Below, piece by piece: positions 44,970 to 54,606 of a DNA stretch of 64,000 nucleotides (positions are counted from its first letter, which is position 1; every line of letters starts with the position of its first letter). The stretch covers positions 2,106,001 to 2,170,000 of the forward strand of contig NZ_CP150254.1 in assembly GCF_037975445.1 (NCBI RefSeq). The letters are read 5' to 3'. Both the position numbers and the translations under genes were made by a program. This DNA is from Peribacillus sp. FSL P2-0133. Lineage in GTDB: Bacteria; Bacillota; Bacilli; Bacillales; DSM-1321. The notes under the pieces were generated by a model, which saw only the letters and a list, made by a program, of their open reading frames with translations, was not told the DNA's origin and did not search any database.

Positions 44970-45677
44970 TTGGATGATATTAATATTTTTTTAGCTTTTG
45001 GGGCGGGATTTCTGAGTTTTATTTCGCCATGCTGCTTACCGCTATATCCGGCCTTTTTATCTTATATCACTGGTATGAGTGTTGGTGAAATCAAATCCGA
45101 GAACGCCATGCTCCAAAGAAGAAGCATGCTGCATACTTTATTCTTCCTTCTTGGGTTTTCTCTGGTTTTTATTGCAATAGGGTTTAGCACATCATACCTA
45201 GGTTCTTTTTTCTCGAATTATAAAGAATTAATTCGTCAGATTGGAGCCATCCTGATTATCATTTTTGGTTTATTCATTGTAGGAATCTTTCAGCCGAAAT
45301 CTTTTATGAAAGACAGTCGTTTTGAATTTAAGAACCGACCTAGCGGATATATAGGTTCCATTCTTATCGGACTTGCTTTTGCGGCTGGATGGACCCCTTG
45401 TGCAGGTCCGCTATTAGGTGCTGTCATTTCACTAGGTGCAACTAATCCTAGTGCAGCCATGAGCTATATGACTGCCTATATTTTAGGATTTGCCATACCG
45501 TTTTTCATATTATCCTTCTTTGTCGGAAAATTGACATGGATCAAAAAGTACAGCCAATACATCATGAAGATTGGCGGATATTTAATGATTGTAATGGGTG
45601 TGATTTTGTTTTTTGATTGGATGACCAAAATAATCGCAGTCCTGTCTAGACTATTCGGTGGCTTTACCGGGTTTTAG
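44970..45677 (+). CDS. ccdA: Cytochrome c biogenesis protein CcdA
   Basis: This 235-residue polytopic membrane protein (six hydrophobic segments) carries reducing power from cytoplasmic thioredoxin to the outer side for cytochrome c maturation and spore cortex formation. The two redox cysteine sites are [12 protein letters not shown] and [12 protein letters not shown]. The start is TTG with TAGGAGTGAGC before it. In Bacillus subtilis yneI and ccdC follow; here yneI is decayed. Confidence 0.95.
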   Translation: MDDINIFLAFGAGFLSFISPCCLPLYPAFLSYITGMSVGEIKSENAMLQRRSMLHTLFFLLGFSLVFIAIGFSTSYLGSFFSNYKELIRQIGAILIIIFGLFIVGIFQPKSFMKDSRFEFKNRPSGYIGSILIGLAFAAGWTPCAGPLLGAVISLGATNPSAAMSYMTAYILGFAIPFFILSFFVGKLTWIKKYSQYIMKIGGYLMIVMGVILFFDWMTKIIAVLSRLFGGFTGF

Positions 45678-45810
45678 TCCATAATAAGCTATTTTTTCAA
45701 TAAAATTCAAAATGGATTGTCCTTAATTAGGTTTTATGATGTGATTTTTTAATTTTTTTTTCTATTTAAATGATAGGATTTTTCATGCTGTTGTGTGAGG
45801 AAGAACGGCT

Positions 45811-46158
45811 ATGGCCCGAATATTTATCGTTGAAGATGCAAAGTTTATGAGAATGACACTTTCAAATATTTTACCTAAAGCAGGACATGTAGTGGTCAGT
45901 GAGGGCGGGAATGGACTAGAAGCCATTGGATGATATCGAAATTGGAATCCTGACCTGTAATGATGGATATTCCCATGCCAATCATGAGCGTGCTGGATAC
46001 CGCTAGAGAAATTAAGTAGGAATTTCAGGCTAATGTGCTCTGCCATTGGTCAGCAAAAAATGGTTGTCGAGGATATAGAAGCTGGGGCGCAATATTTTAA
46101 CGTCAAGCATTCTGACGAGGGCATGGTATTGGATGACATAAAAACGGCGCTTGATTAA
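45811..46158 (+). pseudogene. yneI: Decayed CheY-like response regulator (yneI)
   Basis: The gene starts MARIFIVEDAKFMRMTLSNI, with the acidic ED of a receiver domain, and stops with TGA after 40 codons (LEAIG). The rest is readable in other frames: YRNWNPDL, VMMDIPMPIMS with the phospho-acceptor aspartate, EIK, CSAIGQQKMVVEDIEAGAQ with the threonine/serine position, and a final KTALD. At least three frame changes and two further stops are present. It lies exactly where ccdA-yneI-ccdC is expected. No receiver protein can be made. Confidence 0.88.
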
Positions 46159-46272
46159 TAACACTCTCCTTGTTTATCTCAAATAGGTAATATATACTTT
46201 GTTTATAAATTGAAGTCATATATAATTTTTAATGGTACTTACCTATTTTTAGTTTAAAGGGATGGTTAAGAG

Positions 46273-46749
46273 ATGATATATATATCAACAGGTATAGCGA
46301 TTGTGATGGCTATAGGTGTTTTCATGTTACGGATGAAGGAAACGAAAAAACCAGTGAATGAAAAGAAAATCATTTTACCGCCGCTGTTTATGAGTACAGG
46401 TGCTTTGATGTTCATTTTCCCGATGTTCCGGGTGACTCGATACGAATTGTTGGAGGCTCTTGTTGCAGGGATGTTATTTTCCATCTTATTGATAAAAACA
46501 TCTAAATTTGAGGTTAGAGATGAAAAAATTTATATTCTGCGCTCTAAAGCATTCATATTCATATTGATTGGTCTCATGGTGATTCGACTGGTGGCAAAAC
46601 TGATGCTGGGAAGCACGATTGAAATCGGTGTGTTGAGTGGGATGTTCTTCTTACTTGCTTTTGCGATGATCGTTCCGTGGAGAATTGCCATGCTTTATCA
46701 ATATAAGAAAGTTAAAGCAGCCAGTTTCGGCAGAAGTAGCATGGTGTAA
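46273..46749 (+). CDS. ccdC: CcdC (YneJ) membrane protein
   Basis: This 158-residue protein has four to five hydrophobic segments (from MIYISTGIAIVMAIGVFML) and matches CcdC/YneJ, encoded after ccdA in bacilli. Its role in cytochrome c biogenesis is not essential in Bacillus subtilis. The ribosome binding site is AAAGGGATGG. It remains intact although the adjacent yneI has decayed. A terminator follows. Confidence 0.9.
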   Translation: MIYISTGIAIVMAIGVFMLRMKETKKPVNEKKIILPPLFMSTGALMFIFPMFRVTRYELLEALVAGMLFSILLIKTSKFEVRDEKIYILRSKAFIFILIGLMVIRLVAKLMLGSTIEIGVLSGMFFLLAFAMIVPWRIAMLYQYKKVKAASFGRSSMV

Positions 46750-46787
46750 TACATGTACTGTAGGATTTAATCAAAGGAACAATCAAT

Positions 46788-46820
46788 AAACCTGAGTCGA
46801 TAAATGACTCAGGTTTTTCG
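46788..46820 (+). terminator. Terminator of ccdC
   Basis: AAACCTGAGTC (46788-46798) pairs with GACTCAGGTTT (46806-46816), followed by TT. Confidence 0.9.
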
Positions 46821-46932
46821 TTTGCCTGGAAACTTTTCATGAGGGTAAAAAAGTTCATATGAAAACCTAGTAATTTTATCCGGATTATATTATATTGGTA
46901 TTATAATATTTTACTTAAGGAGGAAACGGTTC

Positions 46933-47988
46933 ATGTTACAAATGATTATGTTCGGAATTATTTGTGGTTTACTGCTGGGATTTGTGCTTCAAAGAGGCCG
47001 TTTCTGTGTTGTTGGTGCATATCGTGATTTGATTTTAGCTAAAGATGGACGGATGTTCTTAGCTACATTTATTGTAATAGCAATACAAAGTATTGGTGTT
47101 TATGCATTGAATGATACAGGGGTCATTCAGTTTGGAAATGATGGTTTTCCATGGTTGGGAACAATCGTGGGTGGCTTTATTTTTGGCATTGGTATGGTTC
47201 TGGCAGGAGGTTGCGCCACTGGAACATGGTATCGTGCCGGAGAGGGTATGATCGGAAGTTGGGTTGCTCTTTTTGGTTATATGCTAGGGGCAGCAATGTC
47301 GAAATATGGTGTATGGAAAGTGGCTGGAGATAATCTGTTATCTTATCGTACAAGTGATACGTATATTCATGAAACATTAAATGTTTCGCCATGGGTGCTT
47401 GTTATTATTGTGACACTTTTGGTTGGCCTATTGGTGATTCGTGAATTGAGAAAACCGAAACTTCCAATTTTTAAAATGAAACCGAAAAAAACGGGATTGG
47501 CGCACATCTTATTCGAGAAACGGTGGCATCCCTTTGTTACAGCATTATTGGTCGGCCTTATTGCAATCATGGCATGGCCGCTAAGCGCAATGACAGGCAG
47601 GATGTTCGGACTTGGAATTACAGCGCCTTCCGCGAACATTCTAACTTTCCTTATAACAGGAGATGATGCGTTAATCGACTGGGGTACGTTTTTAGTATTG
47701 GGTATTTTCCTCGGCGCTTTTATTGCTGCCAAAGGAAGCGGGGAATTCCGTTGGCGTTTGCCTGATATGAAAACGTTACGTAACAATGCAATTGGCGGTG
47801 TAATCATGGGATTCGGTGCGAGTGTTGCCGGGGGATGCACTATCGGAAATGGTTTGGTGAACTCGGCGCTATTTGCTTGGCAGGGTTGGATCGCGATTGT
47901 CTTTTTCCTGCTGGGTACATGGGTAGCAACTTATTTCACGATTATCCGTAAGCAAAAGAAAACAGCGGCTATTTCAAAAGCTGCATAA
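46933..47988 (+). CDS. tsuA: YeeE/YedE (TsuA-like) thiosulfate/sulfur transporter
   Basis: This 351-residue membrane protein has about nine hydrophobic segments and the paired motifs GMVLAGGCATGTWYRAGEG and GASVAGGCTIGNGLVN, whose cysteines handle thiosulfate in TsuA (YeeE). It imports a sulfur species for cysteine synthesis or sulfur transfer. The ATG has AAGGAGGAAACG before it. The TusA-like gene 40 bases downstream matches the TsuA-TsuB pairing. Confidence 0.88.
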   Translation: MLQMIMFGIICGLLLGFVLQRGRFCVVGAYRDLILAKDGRMFLATFIVIAIQSIGVYALNDTGVIQFGNDGFPWLGTIVGGFIFGIGMVLAGGCATGTWYRAGEGMIGSWVALFGYMLGAAMSKYGVWKVAGDNLLSYRTSDTYIHETLNVSPWVLVIIVTLLVGLLVIRELRKPKLPIFKMKPKKTGLAHILFEKRWHPFVTALLVGLIAIMAWPLSAMTGRMFGLGITAPSANILTFLITGDDALIDWGTFLVLGIFLGAFIAAKGSGEFRWRLPDMKTLRNNAIGGVIMGFGASVAGGCTIGNGLVNSALFAWQGWIAIVFFLLGTWVATYFTIIRKQKKTAAISKAA

Positions 47989-48027
47989 GATTGTGATGAA
48001 AATTATCTATTGGGGAGTGTAATATAT

Positions 48028-48255
48028 ATGGCGAAGGTATTGGAAACGACTGGGATGGTATGCCCATTCCCTTTAGTGGAAGCTAAAGAAGCAATTGTGG
48101 ATATGGCCAAAGGAGAGGAACTAATCATCAATTTCGATTGCACCCAAGCAACGGAGAGCATTCCGCGTTGGGCTGCTACCGAAGGTCATGAAATTACGGA
48201 GTTTGAGCAAATCGAAGATGCTAAATGGCGTATAATCGTGAAAAAGGGAAAGTAA
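48028..48255 (+). CDS. tsuB: TusA/TsuB-like sulfurtransferase
   Basis: This 75-residue protein of the TusA family has the active-site cysteine C12 in the CPxP motif (GMVCPFPLVEAKEAI). With the TsuA-like transporter just upstream it probably receives sulfur at the membrane and hands it on inside the cell. The frame opens at 48010, but ATG at 48028 has GGGGAGTG before it and gives the family start. Confidence 0.92.
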   Translation: MAKVLETTGMVCPFPLVEAKEAIVDMAKGEELIINFDCTQATESIPRWAATEGHEITEFEQIEDAKWRIIVKKGK

Positions 48256-48267
48256 ATTGATTTGAAG

Positions 48268-48303
48268 AAAACGTGTTCGGGTTTCCTGTGCACGTTTTTT
48301 TAT
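48268..48303 (+). terminator. Terminator of the thiosulfate-uptake pair
   Basis: AAAACGTG (48268-48275) pairs with CACGTTTT (48291-48298), followed by a T-run. Confidence 0.75.
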
Positions 48304-48384
48304 TTTTTCGAGGTTAAATAATTGGAAGCTGAAAGTTTCTAGTGATAACATGTCTTTAACCAATTTATTAAGGAGATGTTGTTA

Positions 48385-48690
48385 ATGGTAGACAAGGTCA
48401 TTTTAAACGATGTTCCACTGCGCGTCACTGACTTTCTTTCTGAAACTGTAAAGGATTCTGAAGGAAAGGGAATCAGAAAAGTCGGTTTCAATTTCAGGGT
48501 TACACATAGTGAATATCATGATATTACAACACTGCTTTATCAAATGGTATTTGATTTAAAGATTCCACAGTCAAACGAGGAGTTTCGAGCAGAGATCTTT
48601 AACTACGCAACTTCGGTCACGAATTTATATGAAGAAAATGCGGTGGGGGAATTTTCACTTGTCTTACTGGAAGTGAACGGTCAGGAATGA
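48385..48690 (+). CDS. DUF3219 (YkvR-like) protein
   Basis: This 101-residue soluble protein (VDKVILNDVPLRVTDFLSETV, KVGFNFRVTHSEYHDITTLLY) fits DUF3219, the family of Bacillus subtilis YkvR. Function is unknown. The frame opens at 48376, but ATG at 48385 has AAGGAGATG before it. It stands between the sulfur genes and a YneK-like gene. Confidence 0.8.
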   Translation: MVDKVILNDVPLRVTDFLSETVKDSEGKGIRKVGFNFRVTHSEYHDITTLLYQMVFDLKIPQSNEEFRAEIFNYATSVTNLYEENAVGEFSLVLLEVNGQE

Positions 48691-48770
48691 TTACATTGCC
48701 AGTCTTGTAAAGATATGGGTTACTGTCTATAATAATAGTGACGATCATTCTATACATATGAGGTGGTACT

Positions 48771-49199
48771 TTGCTTAGTGGATGGTTTTTATGGTTTATT
48801 CTATTTTGGGTAGCCCTTTTAATTATATTGATGAGCATAGGTGGCTTTTTCATGTTTCGGAAGTTCCTGAAAAGATTTCCGAAAGAAGATGGGAAATCCG
48901 ATATGGATTGGGAAGAATACTATTTGGAACAAACAAAGCACTTATGGTCAAAGCAGCAAAAGGAATTACTGGAAGATTTAGTGAGCCCTGTGCCAGAACT
49001 TTTTCGTGATGTTGCACGTCATAAAATCGCAGGGAAAATCGGAGAGTTGGCGTTAAAGGAAAAAGCGGGCGATATTACGGAAGATTTAGTGATACGCGGC
49101 TATATCATTGCCACACCAAAACGTGACCATAAATTTTTACAAAAAAAATTAGCTGAAAGAAAGGTGAATATGGTTCCATATGAACACTTATTCAGCTAA
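48771..49199 (+). CDS. yneK: YneK-like DUF2621 membrane-anchored protein
   Basis: This 142-residue protein has an N-terminal transmembrane segment (LSGWFLWFILFWVALLIILM) and a soluble domain (MDWEEYYLEQTKHLW, IAGKIGELALKEKAGDITEDLVIRGYI, ending PYEHLFS). It fits DUF2621, the family of YneK, which follows ccdC/yneJ in Bacillus subtilis. Here three genes have come between. The function is unknown. The start is TTG with GAGGTGGT before it. Confidence 0.8.
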   Translation: MLSGWFLWFILFWVALLIILMSIGGFFMFRKFLKRFPKEDGKSDMDWEEYYLEQTKHLWSKQQKELLEDLVSPVPELFRDVARHKIAGKIGELALKEKAGDITEDLVIRGYIIATPKRDHKFLQKKLAERKVNMVPYEHLFS

Positions 49200-49209
49200 T
49201 GATGAAAAA

Positions 49210-49238
49210 AGCAGACTCTTTTGGAGTTTGCTTTTTTT
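49210..49238 (+). terminator. Terminator of the YneK-like gene
   Basis: AGCAGACTC (49210-49218) pairs with GAGTTTGCT (49224-49232), with one G-U, followed by seven T. Confidence 0.85.
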
Positions 49239-49361
49239 ATTCTGAATCTTTCAAAAGAATGGGGCAGTGTGGTAAAAATTAGAACGTTTGTACCCAAACC
49301 ATGCTATTCGTAAAATTTTTGATATAATAATAGTAAGTAAAAATTAGGACGGAGTGAAACT

Positions 49362-50507
49362 ATGAAATTTATCCATACGGCTGATTGGCATTTAGGGAAA
49401 ATCGTTCACGGGGTGCATATGACAGATGACCAAAGGCATGCACTCTTGCAATTCATAGAAATTGTCGAAGAGGAAAAACCGGATGCGGTCGTGATTGCCG
49501 GTGATCTATATGATCGTTCCGTTCCGCCGACTGAAGCAGTGGAGCTTCTTGATGAAATCTTTTATACGATTAATGTGAAAATGAATACTCCGATCGTTGC
49601 GATATCGGGAAACCATGATTCTGCGGAAAGACTCGCATTCGGTTCATCATGGTATCGTCATAGTCAGTTATACATTCATGGGAAATTAACAAAAACATGT
49701 GAGCCGGTCCGTATCAAAGGCGTGAACTTTTATTGTGTTCCATATGCAGAACCTGGGACGGTCCGCCATCTTTTTGAAGATGATAGTATCCATTCCCATC
49801 AAGAAGCGATGAAGCGGATTACCGGAACGATTGCCGAGAATTTCAATAAGGATGAGCCGAATGTCTTCGTAGGACATGCTTTTGTATTAGGCGGAAAAAC
49901 GAGCGATTCGGAAAGGGTCTTGTCTGTAGGTGGCTCCGGCTGTGTTTCATCCGACTTATTCGATGCGTTCGATTATACGGCACTTGGGCATTTACATAGT
50001 CCAGACGCAATACGTCATCCTAAGGTGTTTTACTCTGGATCACTATTAAAATATTCTTTTTCCGAGGCCAAGCAAAATAAGTCGCTTTCCATCGTCGATA
50101 TGCAAGAAGATGGAAGCTTTCATATACGCTATCGTTCTTTGGCACCCAAGTTCGATATGAGGGAGATATCTGGAGTTATGGAAGAGTTACTCGATCCGGC
50201 ATTCTATCAATCGCAAAAAATGGATGACTATTTGAAAATAACACTAAATGATGAGGGGGCACTCATTGATCCTATTAACCGCTTGCGCCAGATTTATCCG
50301 AACGTACTACATCTAGAGCGTAAATGGGATTTGACCGACCTTAGAAGAAAAAAATCTTTCTCCTCTGTAAAAGATGAACGGAAATCAGAATTGGACTTGT
50401 TTGAAACGTTTTATCAAGAAATGACAGATCGGGACTTTGATTCTCAAAAGCAGGATTTGATGGTTTCGGTAATTGAGGCTGTTAAGAAAGAGGAGGCTTT
50501 GAAATGA
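49362..50507 (+). CDS. sbcD: Exonuclease subunit SbcD (Mre11-like)
   Basis: This 381-residue manganese nuclease cuts hairpins and DNA ends together with SbcC. Phosphoesterase motifs are HTADWHLGK (D8, H10), AGDLYDR, SGNHDS and the late ALGHLHSP. The length is normal. The ATG has AGGACGGAG before it. It overlaps sbcC by 4 bases, so the two subunits are co-translated. Confidence 0.96.
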   Translation: MKFIHTADWHLGKIVHGVHMTDDQRHALLQFIEIVEEEKPDAVVIAGDLYDRSVPPTEAVELLDEIFYTINVKMNTPIVAISGNHDSAERLAFGSSWYRHSQLYIHGKLTKTCEPVRIKGVNFYCVPYAEPGTVRHLFEDDSIHSHQEAMKRITGTIAENFNKDEPNVFVGHAFVLGGKTSDSERVLSVGGSGCVSSDLFDAFDYTALGHLHSPDAIRHPKVFYSGSLLKYSFSEAKQNKSLSIVDMQEDGSFHIRYRSLAPKFDMREISGVMEELLDPAFYQSQKMDDYLKITLNDEGALIDPINRLRQIYPNVLHLERKWDLTDLRRKKSFSSVKDERKSELDLFETFYQEMTDRDFDSQKQDLMVSVIEAVKKEEALK

Positions 50508-53500
50508 GACCGGATATATTAACGATGCAGGCATTCGGACCATATGCAGGAAGGGAAACCATTGACTTTAATTCCCTTGGAGAACGGACGATGTTTGTCA
50601 TTTCTGGAAAGACAGGCGCAGGGAAAACAACGATATTTGATGGTATTAGTTTTGCGATATATGGAAAAGCCAGTGGTGAAGATCGAAGCGGGCAAGATTT
50701 ACGAAGTCAGTTTGCCGAAGATGATATATTGACGGAAGTCTCGTTGCAATTTACACTGCGTGGAAAAACGTATTTGGTGACCCGGTCCCCGCAGCAGGAA
50801 CGCAAGAAAAAAGCAGGTGAAGGAACAACAACTGTTGGAGCAAAGGCTGAATTATATGAGATATTGGCCGAAGGAAAAAAATTGCTGGGAGCAAATGTAC
50901 GGGAAGTTGAAGAAAAAATCAAAGTACTCATTGGACTTGACGCTAATCAATTCCGGCAAATCCTGATGATTCCACAGAATGAATTTCGAAAACTGTTAAC
51001 TTCCGACAGCAAGGATAAAGAACAGATTCTCCAGAAATTATTTCATACTGAACTTTATAAACGAATAGAAGAAAAATTAAAAGAAGAGGCTTCCATCCTA
51101 AAAAAGGAAAGTGAAAAAAGTGCTCAGCGGCGAATTGAATTAATGAAAGGCATCCAGCCTGGCAATAATGAAGAATTACAGGCACAAATACAAGGGGAAG
51201 AGCCTAGTGAACAACAGGTCTTACCGCTTTTACAGGAAGTCATTTTGCAAGCGGCAGAAAAAAGTGAGTATATAAATAAACAAATACAGGAAAAGCAGAA
51301 AGCTCGTGATCAAGTAAATCAAGAACTTTCAAAAGCTGTCGATTTATTAAATCGATTTTCGGAAAAAGAAAAACTGCGGAATGAAAAGGAGGCCCTTGAA
51401 GCAAAGCTGCCAGAAATGGAATTAGTGAAAGTCCAAATAAAAATGGCACACAAAGCGGCTTCGCTTGAAAAGCAGGAACAATACTATTTGCGAATTGGCA
51501 AACAAGTACAAGATGCGAATTCCGAACTTCAAAAGTTAAGTGAGCAGTCCGAGAAGTTACGGATTGAGCGCATTGAGAAGCAGGATTCCTATGATAAGGA
51601 AAAGTCGAAGGATAATCAAAGAGAGCAGGCAGTCCGAACAGTTCATCAGCTTGAGCAGGTAAAAGAGGCTGTCATGACTTTTGCAAGCTTAAAAGCACAG
51701 GTTACTTTAGATGAAAAAGAGTGGGAAACTAGCAAACGACTTCGTGAAAAAACTGTTTCGGAACATCTGTCGATTGAAGCGGAAACAGAGAAAGTCGCTC
51801 AAGAAAAAACAGAAGCGGAAAAAGCGGCTGTTCTTTATCGTGATCAGGAAATTGAAGCAGAAAGAAATAATCAATCGCTATCTAAGATTAAAAAGCTTCA
51901 AGAAGTTCTTTATGAAATCCAGAATACGAAACGAGTTCTGGATGAAAAGAATAATCGGTTCCAAGAGTTACAAAGAATACAAATTCAGGAGAAGGAAAAA
52001 CTGGAAACTCTGAATCGAAACTGGAGAACTGGCCAAGCGGGTATGCTTGCTTCCATGCTGCATTCTGGAGAAAATTGTCCTGTGTGCGGTTCGCAAAGTC
52101 ATCCAAAACCAGCGCAATTGCATGAGCATATGCCGACGGATTTGGAACTGAAAGAGCAAGAAAACAAGCTGAAAACTGCAGAACAACAAAAAAGCCAAGC
52201 GGAAAGTGAATATTATCAAGCGAAATCCAAATATGATGCACTGGCAGAGTCTTCACAAGAAAAGCTTAGTGACATACAAAATGACATGTCAGAGTTTAGG
52301 TGTGAAAATATTGATGGGCATTTGCTACAGTTTGTACAAAAAGGAAAAGTGCTTCAAGAGCAGCTAAAAGAATTGATGCGGAAAAAGTCTGTACTCAATG
52401 ATCTGGAAAAAAGGTTGCAGGATTTAAAAGAGAAAGCATCCCAGCTTAAGGATAATATGATCTCTTTAGAGAGAAAAGAGGACCAAGGGAAAACGAGGTA
52501 TATTGAAAACTCTACAAAACTAACTGGATTAACCGATTCCCTGCCAGACGGAATACGGACTGAGGAAGAATATAATGAAGCTTATCAAATGGCTGTAAAT
52601 ACACAGAAACGCTTACAATCGGCATTTGATGATGCACAAAAAAACCTCCAACTGGTGAAGGAAAGAGAATCGGCCATCATTGCAAAAAAAGAATCCCTAA
52701 GTGGAAATATAGAGGCCTTAAATACAGAATTGAAAGAGGAGCGGGAAAAGTTAATTACGGATATGACCAATCAAGGCTTTTCCAATTATAAAGAATATAC
52801 GGCAGCAAAAAAATCGGAAGCGGCTCTTGGAAATTTGGAGGACCAAGTACAACAGTATAATCAAAATTGGCAAAGTGTTTTAAGTCTGTTTCATGATTTG
52901 GAAATGAAATTAAAAGATGTGGCCAAACCAGATCTTGAAGGATTGAAAAAGACTTTCGATTTCATAGATGGAGAATTGGAGTCGTTACGCCAAAATCAGA
53001 ATGAATTACAGGCTGAAATTCGGAATAACGAAGAAATCGAAAGGAAATTGGTGCAAATCAGGGAAGATCAGAAAAGTTTAGATGAAAGGTACAGTATAGT
53101 TGGTCATCTGTCAGAGATTTCCAAAGGTCAAAACTCCTTCAAAATAACGTTTGAACGATATGTACTGGCAGCCTTTTTAGATGATATCTTAAAAGAAGCC
53201 AATTCAAGGCTGCTGAAAATGACAAGCGGCAGATATCAGCTGTTGCGAAAGCTTGATCCTACACGCAGGAATATCCAGAGCGGTCTGGAATTATCTGTGT
53301 ATGACCAATATACAGGACATGAGAGACATGTCAAAACCCTTTCGGGAGGCGAGAGCTTTAAGGCTTCCCTTGCACTTGCTTTGGGTCTTGCGGATGTTGT
53401 CCAGCAGAACGCTGGCGGTATTTCACTTGAAACGATGTTCATCGATGAAGGTTTCGGTACGCTCGACCCTGAATCTCTTGATCATGCGATTGAAGCATTA

Positions 53501-53635
53501 ATGGATATACAAAGCACCGGGAGATTAGTCGGAATAATTTCCCATGTGCCGGAATTGAAAGAAAGAATTGATGCACAGCTGCAAGTCATTTCGACACAAA
53601 ACGGAAGTCGAACGTCCTTTTATTTTGCTGGATAA
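50504..53635 (+). CDS. sbcC: Exonuclease subunit SbcC (Rad50-like)
   Basis: This 1043-residue ATPase drives SbcD. The Walker A motif is SGKTGAGKTT (about 34-43). Two long coiled-coil arms meet at the zinc hook CPVCG (about residue 525). The C-terminal half carries the signature LSGGESFKASLALALGLADV and Walker B MFIDEGFGTLD. The ATG overlaps the sbcD stop. A strong terminator ends the pair. In Bacillus subtilis these genes lie away from yneK and cotM. Confidence 0.96.
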   Translation: MRPDILTMQAFGPYAGRETIDFNSLGERTMFVISGKTGAGKTTIFDGISFAIYGKASGEDRSGQDLRSQFAEDDILTEVSLQFTLRGKTYLVTRSPQQERKKKAGEGTTTVGAKAELYEILAEGKKLLGANVREVEEKIKVLIGLDANQFRQILMIPQNEFRKLLTSDSKDKEQILQKLFHTELYKRIEEKLKEEASILKKESEKSAQRRIELMKGIQPGNNEELQAQIQGEEPSEQQVLPLLQEVILQAAEKSEYINKQIQEKQKARDQVNQELSKAVDLLNRFSEKEKLRNEKEALEAKLPEMELVKVQIKMAHKAASLEKQEQYYLRIGKQVQDANSELQKLSEQSEKLRIERIEKQDSYDKEKSKDNQREQAVRTVHQLEQVKEAVMTFASLKAQVTLDEKEWETSKRLREKTVSEHLSIEAETEKVAQEKTEAEKAAVLYRDQEIEAERNNQSLSKIKKLQEVLYEIQNTKRVLDEKNNRFQELQRIQIQEKEKLETLNRNWRTGQAGMLASMLHSGENCPVCGSQSHPKPAQLHEHMPTDLELKEQENKLKTAEQQKSQAESEYYQAKSKYDALAESSQEKLSDIQNDMSEFRCENIDGHLLQFVQKGKVLQEQLKELMRKKSVLNDLEKRLQDLKEKASQLKDNMISLERKEDQGKTRYIENSTKLTGLTDSLPDGIRTEEEYNEAYQMAVNTQKRLQSAFDDAQKNLQLVKERESAIIAKKESLSGNIEALNTELKEEREKLITDMTNQGFSNYKEYTAAKKSEAALGNLEDQVQQYNQNWQSVLSLFHDLEMKLKDVAKPDLEGLKKTFDFIDGELESLRQNQNELQAEIRNNEEIERKLVQIREDQKSLDERYSIVGHLSEISKGQNSFKITFERYVLAAFLDDILKEANSRLLKMTSGRYQLLRKLDPTRRNIQSGLELSVYDQYTGHERHVKTLSGGESFKASLALALGLADVVQQNAGGISLETMFIDEGFGTLDPESLDHAIEALMDIQSTGRLVGIISHVPELKERIDAQLQVISTQNGSRTSFYFAG

Positions 53636-53643
53636 TCAAGAAA

Positions 53644-53690
53644 AAAGAATGGCTAAGGGAGAAGTGATTCCCTAGGCCATTCTTTTTATT
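53644..53690. terminator. Bidirectional terminator between sbcC and the cotM-like gene
   Basis: AAAGAATGGC with CTAAGGGA pairs with TCCCTAG and GCCATTCTTT over about 17 bp, with A and T runs on the two sides. It ends both converging genes. Confidence 0.85.
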
Positions 53691-53702
53691 TTTATGAATG
53701 AA

Positions 53703-54110
53703 CTACTCAATGTTAATATCTTCAGCTGTTTTTCCGGGGGAAAACTTATGGATGCGAATCACCAATATCGGATTCGAGAATTCAGCGGTAATTCTTCGAG
53801 AGCAAATCGAAAAGGGGAAAGGGATCTTTCTCTGTGTGGGCAGTGTATCTTCTTTTTTTTCAAGAATTGGCTTATCAGTATCGTAAACGATGATCGATAG
53901 CTCATTATCACATAGGCAAACTTTTATATCTTTCACATCATGATTTTCCAAAACCGCTTCCACCATATACTCATCGTCACTTTCGTATATATCAATTGAA
54001 AAAAGTTGATGATCCAACGCACAAGTTTCCGGATCCAGAAAAAAACTTTTTACCCATTCATCAAACTTTTCAACCTCATTCATTTGCGATCCATGTTGAT
54101 TGTCTTGCAT
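53703..54110 (-). CDS. cotM: CotM-like spore coat protein of the Hsp20 fold
   Basis: This 135-residue protein has an alpha-crystallin-type beta domain (IDIYESDDEYMVEAVLENHDVKDIKVCLCDNELSIIVYD). CotM of Bacillus subtilis is such a protein, made late in the mother cell and part of the outer coat, and it follows yneK there. ATG at 54110 is chosen over earlier starts because CCGGGGGTATC lies at the right distance. The alternative is another small Hsp20-like protein. Confidence 0.78.
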   Translation of the reverse strand: MQDNQHGSQMNEVEKFDEWVKSFFLDPETCALDHQLFSIDIYESDDEYMVEAVLENHDVKDIKVCLCDNELSIIVYDTDKPILEKKEDTLPTQRKIPFPFSICSRRITAEFSNPILVIRIHKFSPGKTAEDINIE

Positions 54111-54519
54111 GTTGATACCCCCGGTTTTCCTTTGAGGTATTATATGTTGGAGCATGAAGAATGGTGATTGAAATAGTGAAATTGATGATGATAAAAGATT
54201 CCGGAAAAGTGGTTCAAAAAATGTAATAGCAACCAAGGACTTTAGAAAAGTAATCAAAACAAAGAAACGATGTGTGTGTGGGTATTAAGGGAATTAAAAA
54301 TTAGCAAGAAGTTAATGAAAGTGATAACCAATTGTATATGAGTAGGTTATTTCTTAATAATCGAGCATGTTTTCTATTAAGCTCGTACCCTACTGCCATC
54401 ACTATCTTAATATTCAAAACCTGGTTTTTACTGCTGTCAAAATGAACAATCCATATCATTGTAAATACAGTTACAAATAACGTATTAAATGTAAATTTTA
54501 AATAATTCACCAAAAATAA
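54111..54519. other. Gap between the cotM-like gene and the Paa cluster
   Basis: This stretch should hold the cotM promoter near 54130-54200 on the minus strand. No gene is supported. The last 90 bases before 54607 carry the promoter and repeats described separately. Confidence 0.5.
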
Positions 54520-54586
54520 TTGCAATTCTGAAAATTTAGTAGTATATTATGTAATATAAACGGAGGGAAATAAAACGTAATATAAA
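54520..54586 (+). promoter_or_regulatory. Promoter and repeated GTAATATAAA elements before the Paa enoyl-CoA hydratase
   Basis: TTGCAA (54520-54525), 17 bases, then TATATT (54543-54548) is a plausible promoter. GTAATATAAA follows at 54551-54560 and again at 54577-54586, 26 bases apart, which places them on one face of the DNA over the start of transcription. The reverse complement recurs before paaA (58217-58225). They are candidate PaaX sites. Confidence 0.5.
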
Positions 54587-54606
54587 ATTCAGAGGAGTGT
54601 TGAAGA

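Noticed and set aside
54301..54525. 74-codon minus-strand frame before the Paa cluster
   Set aside because: It covers the promoter region and has no start signal or family.
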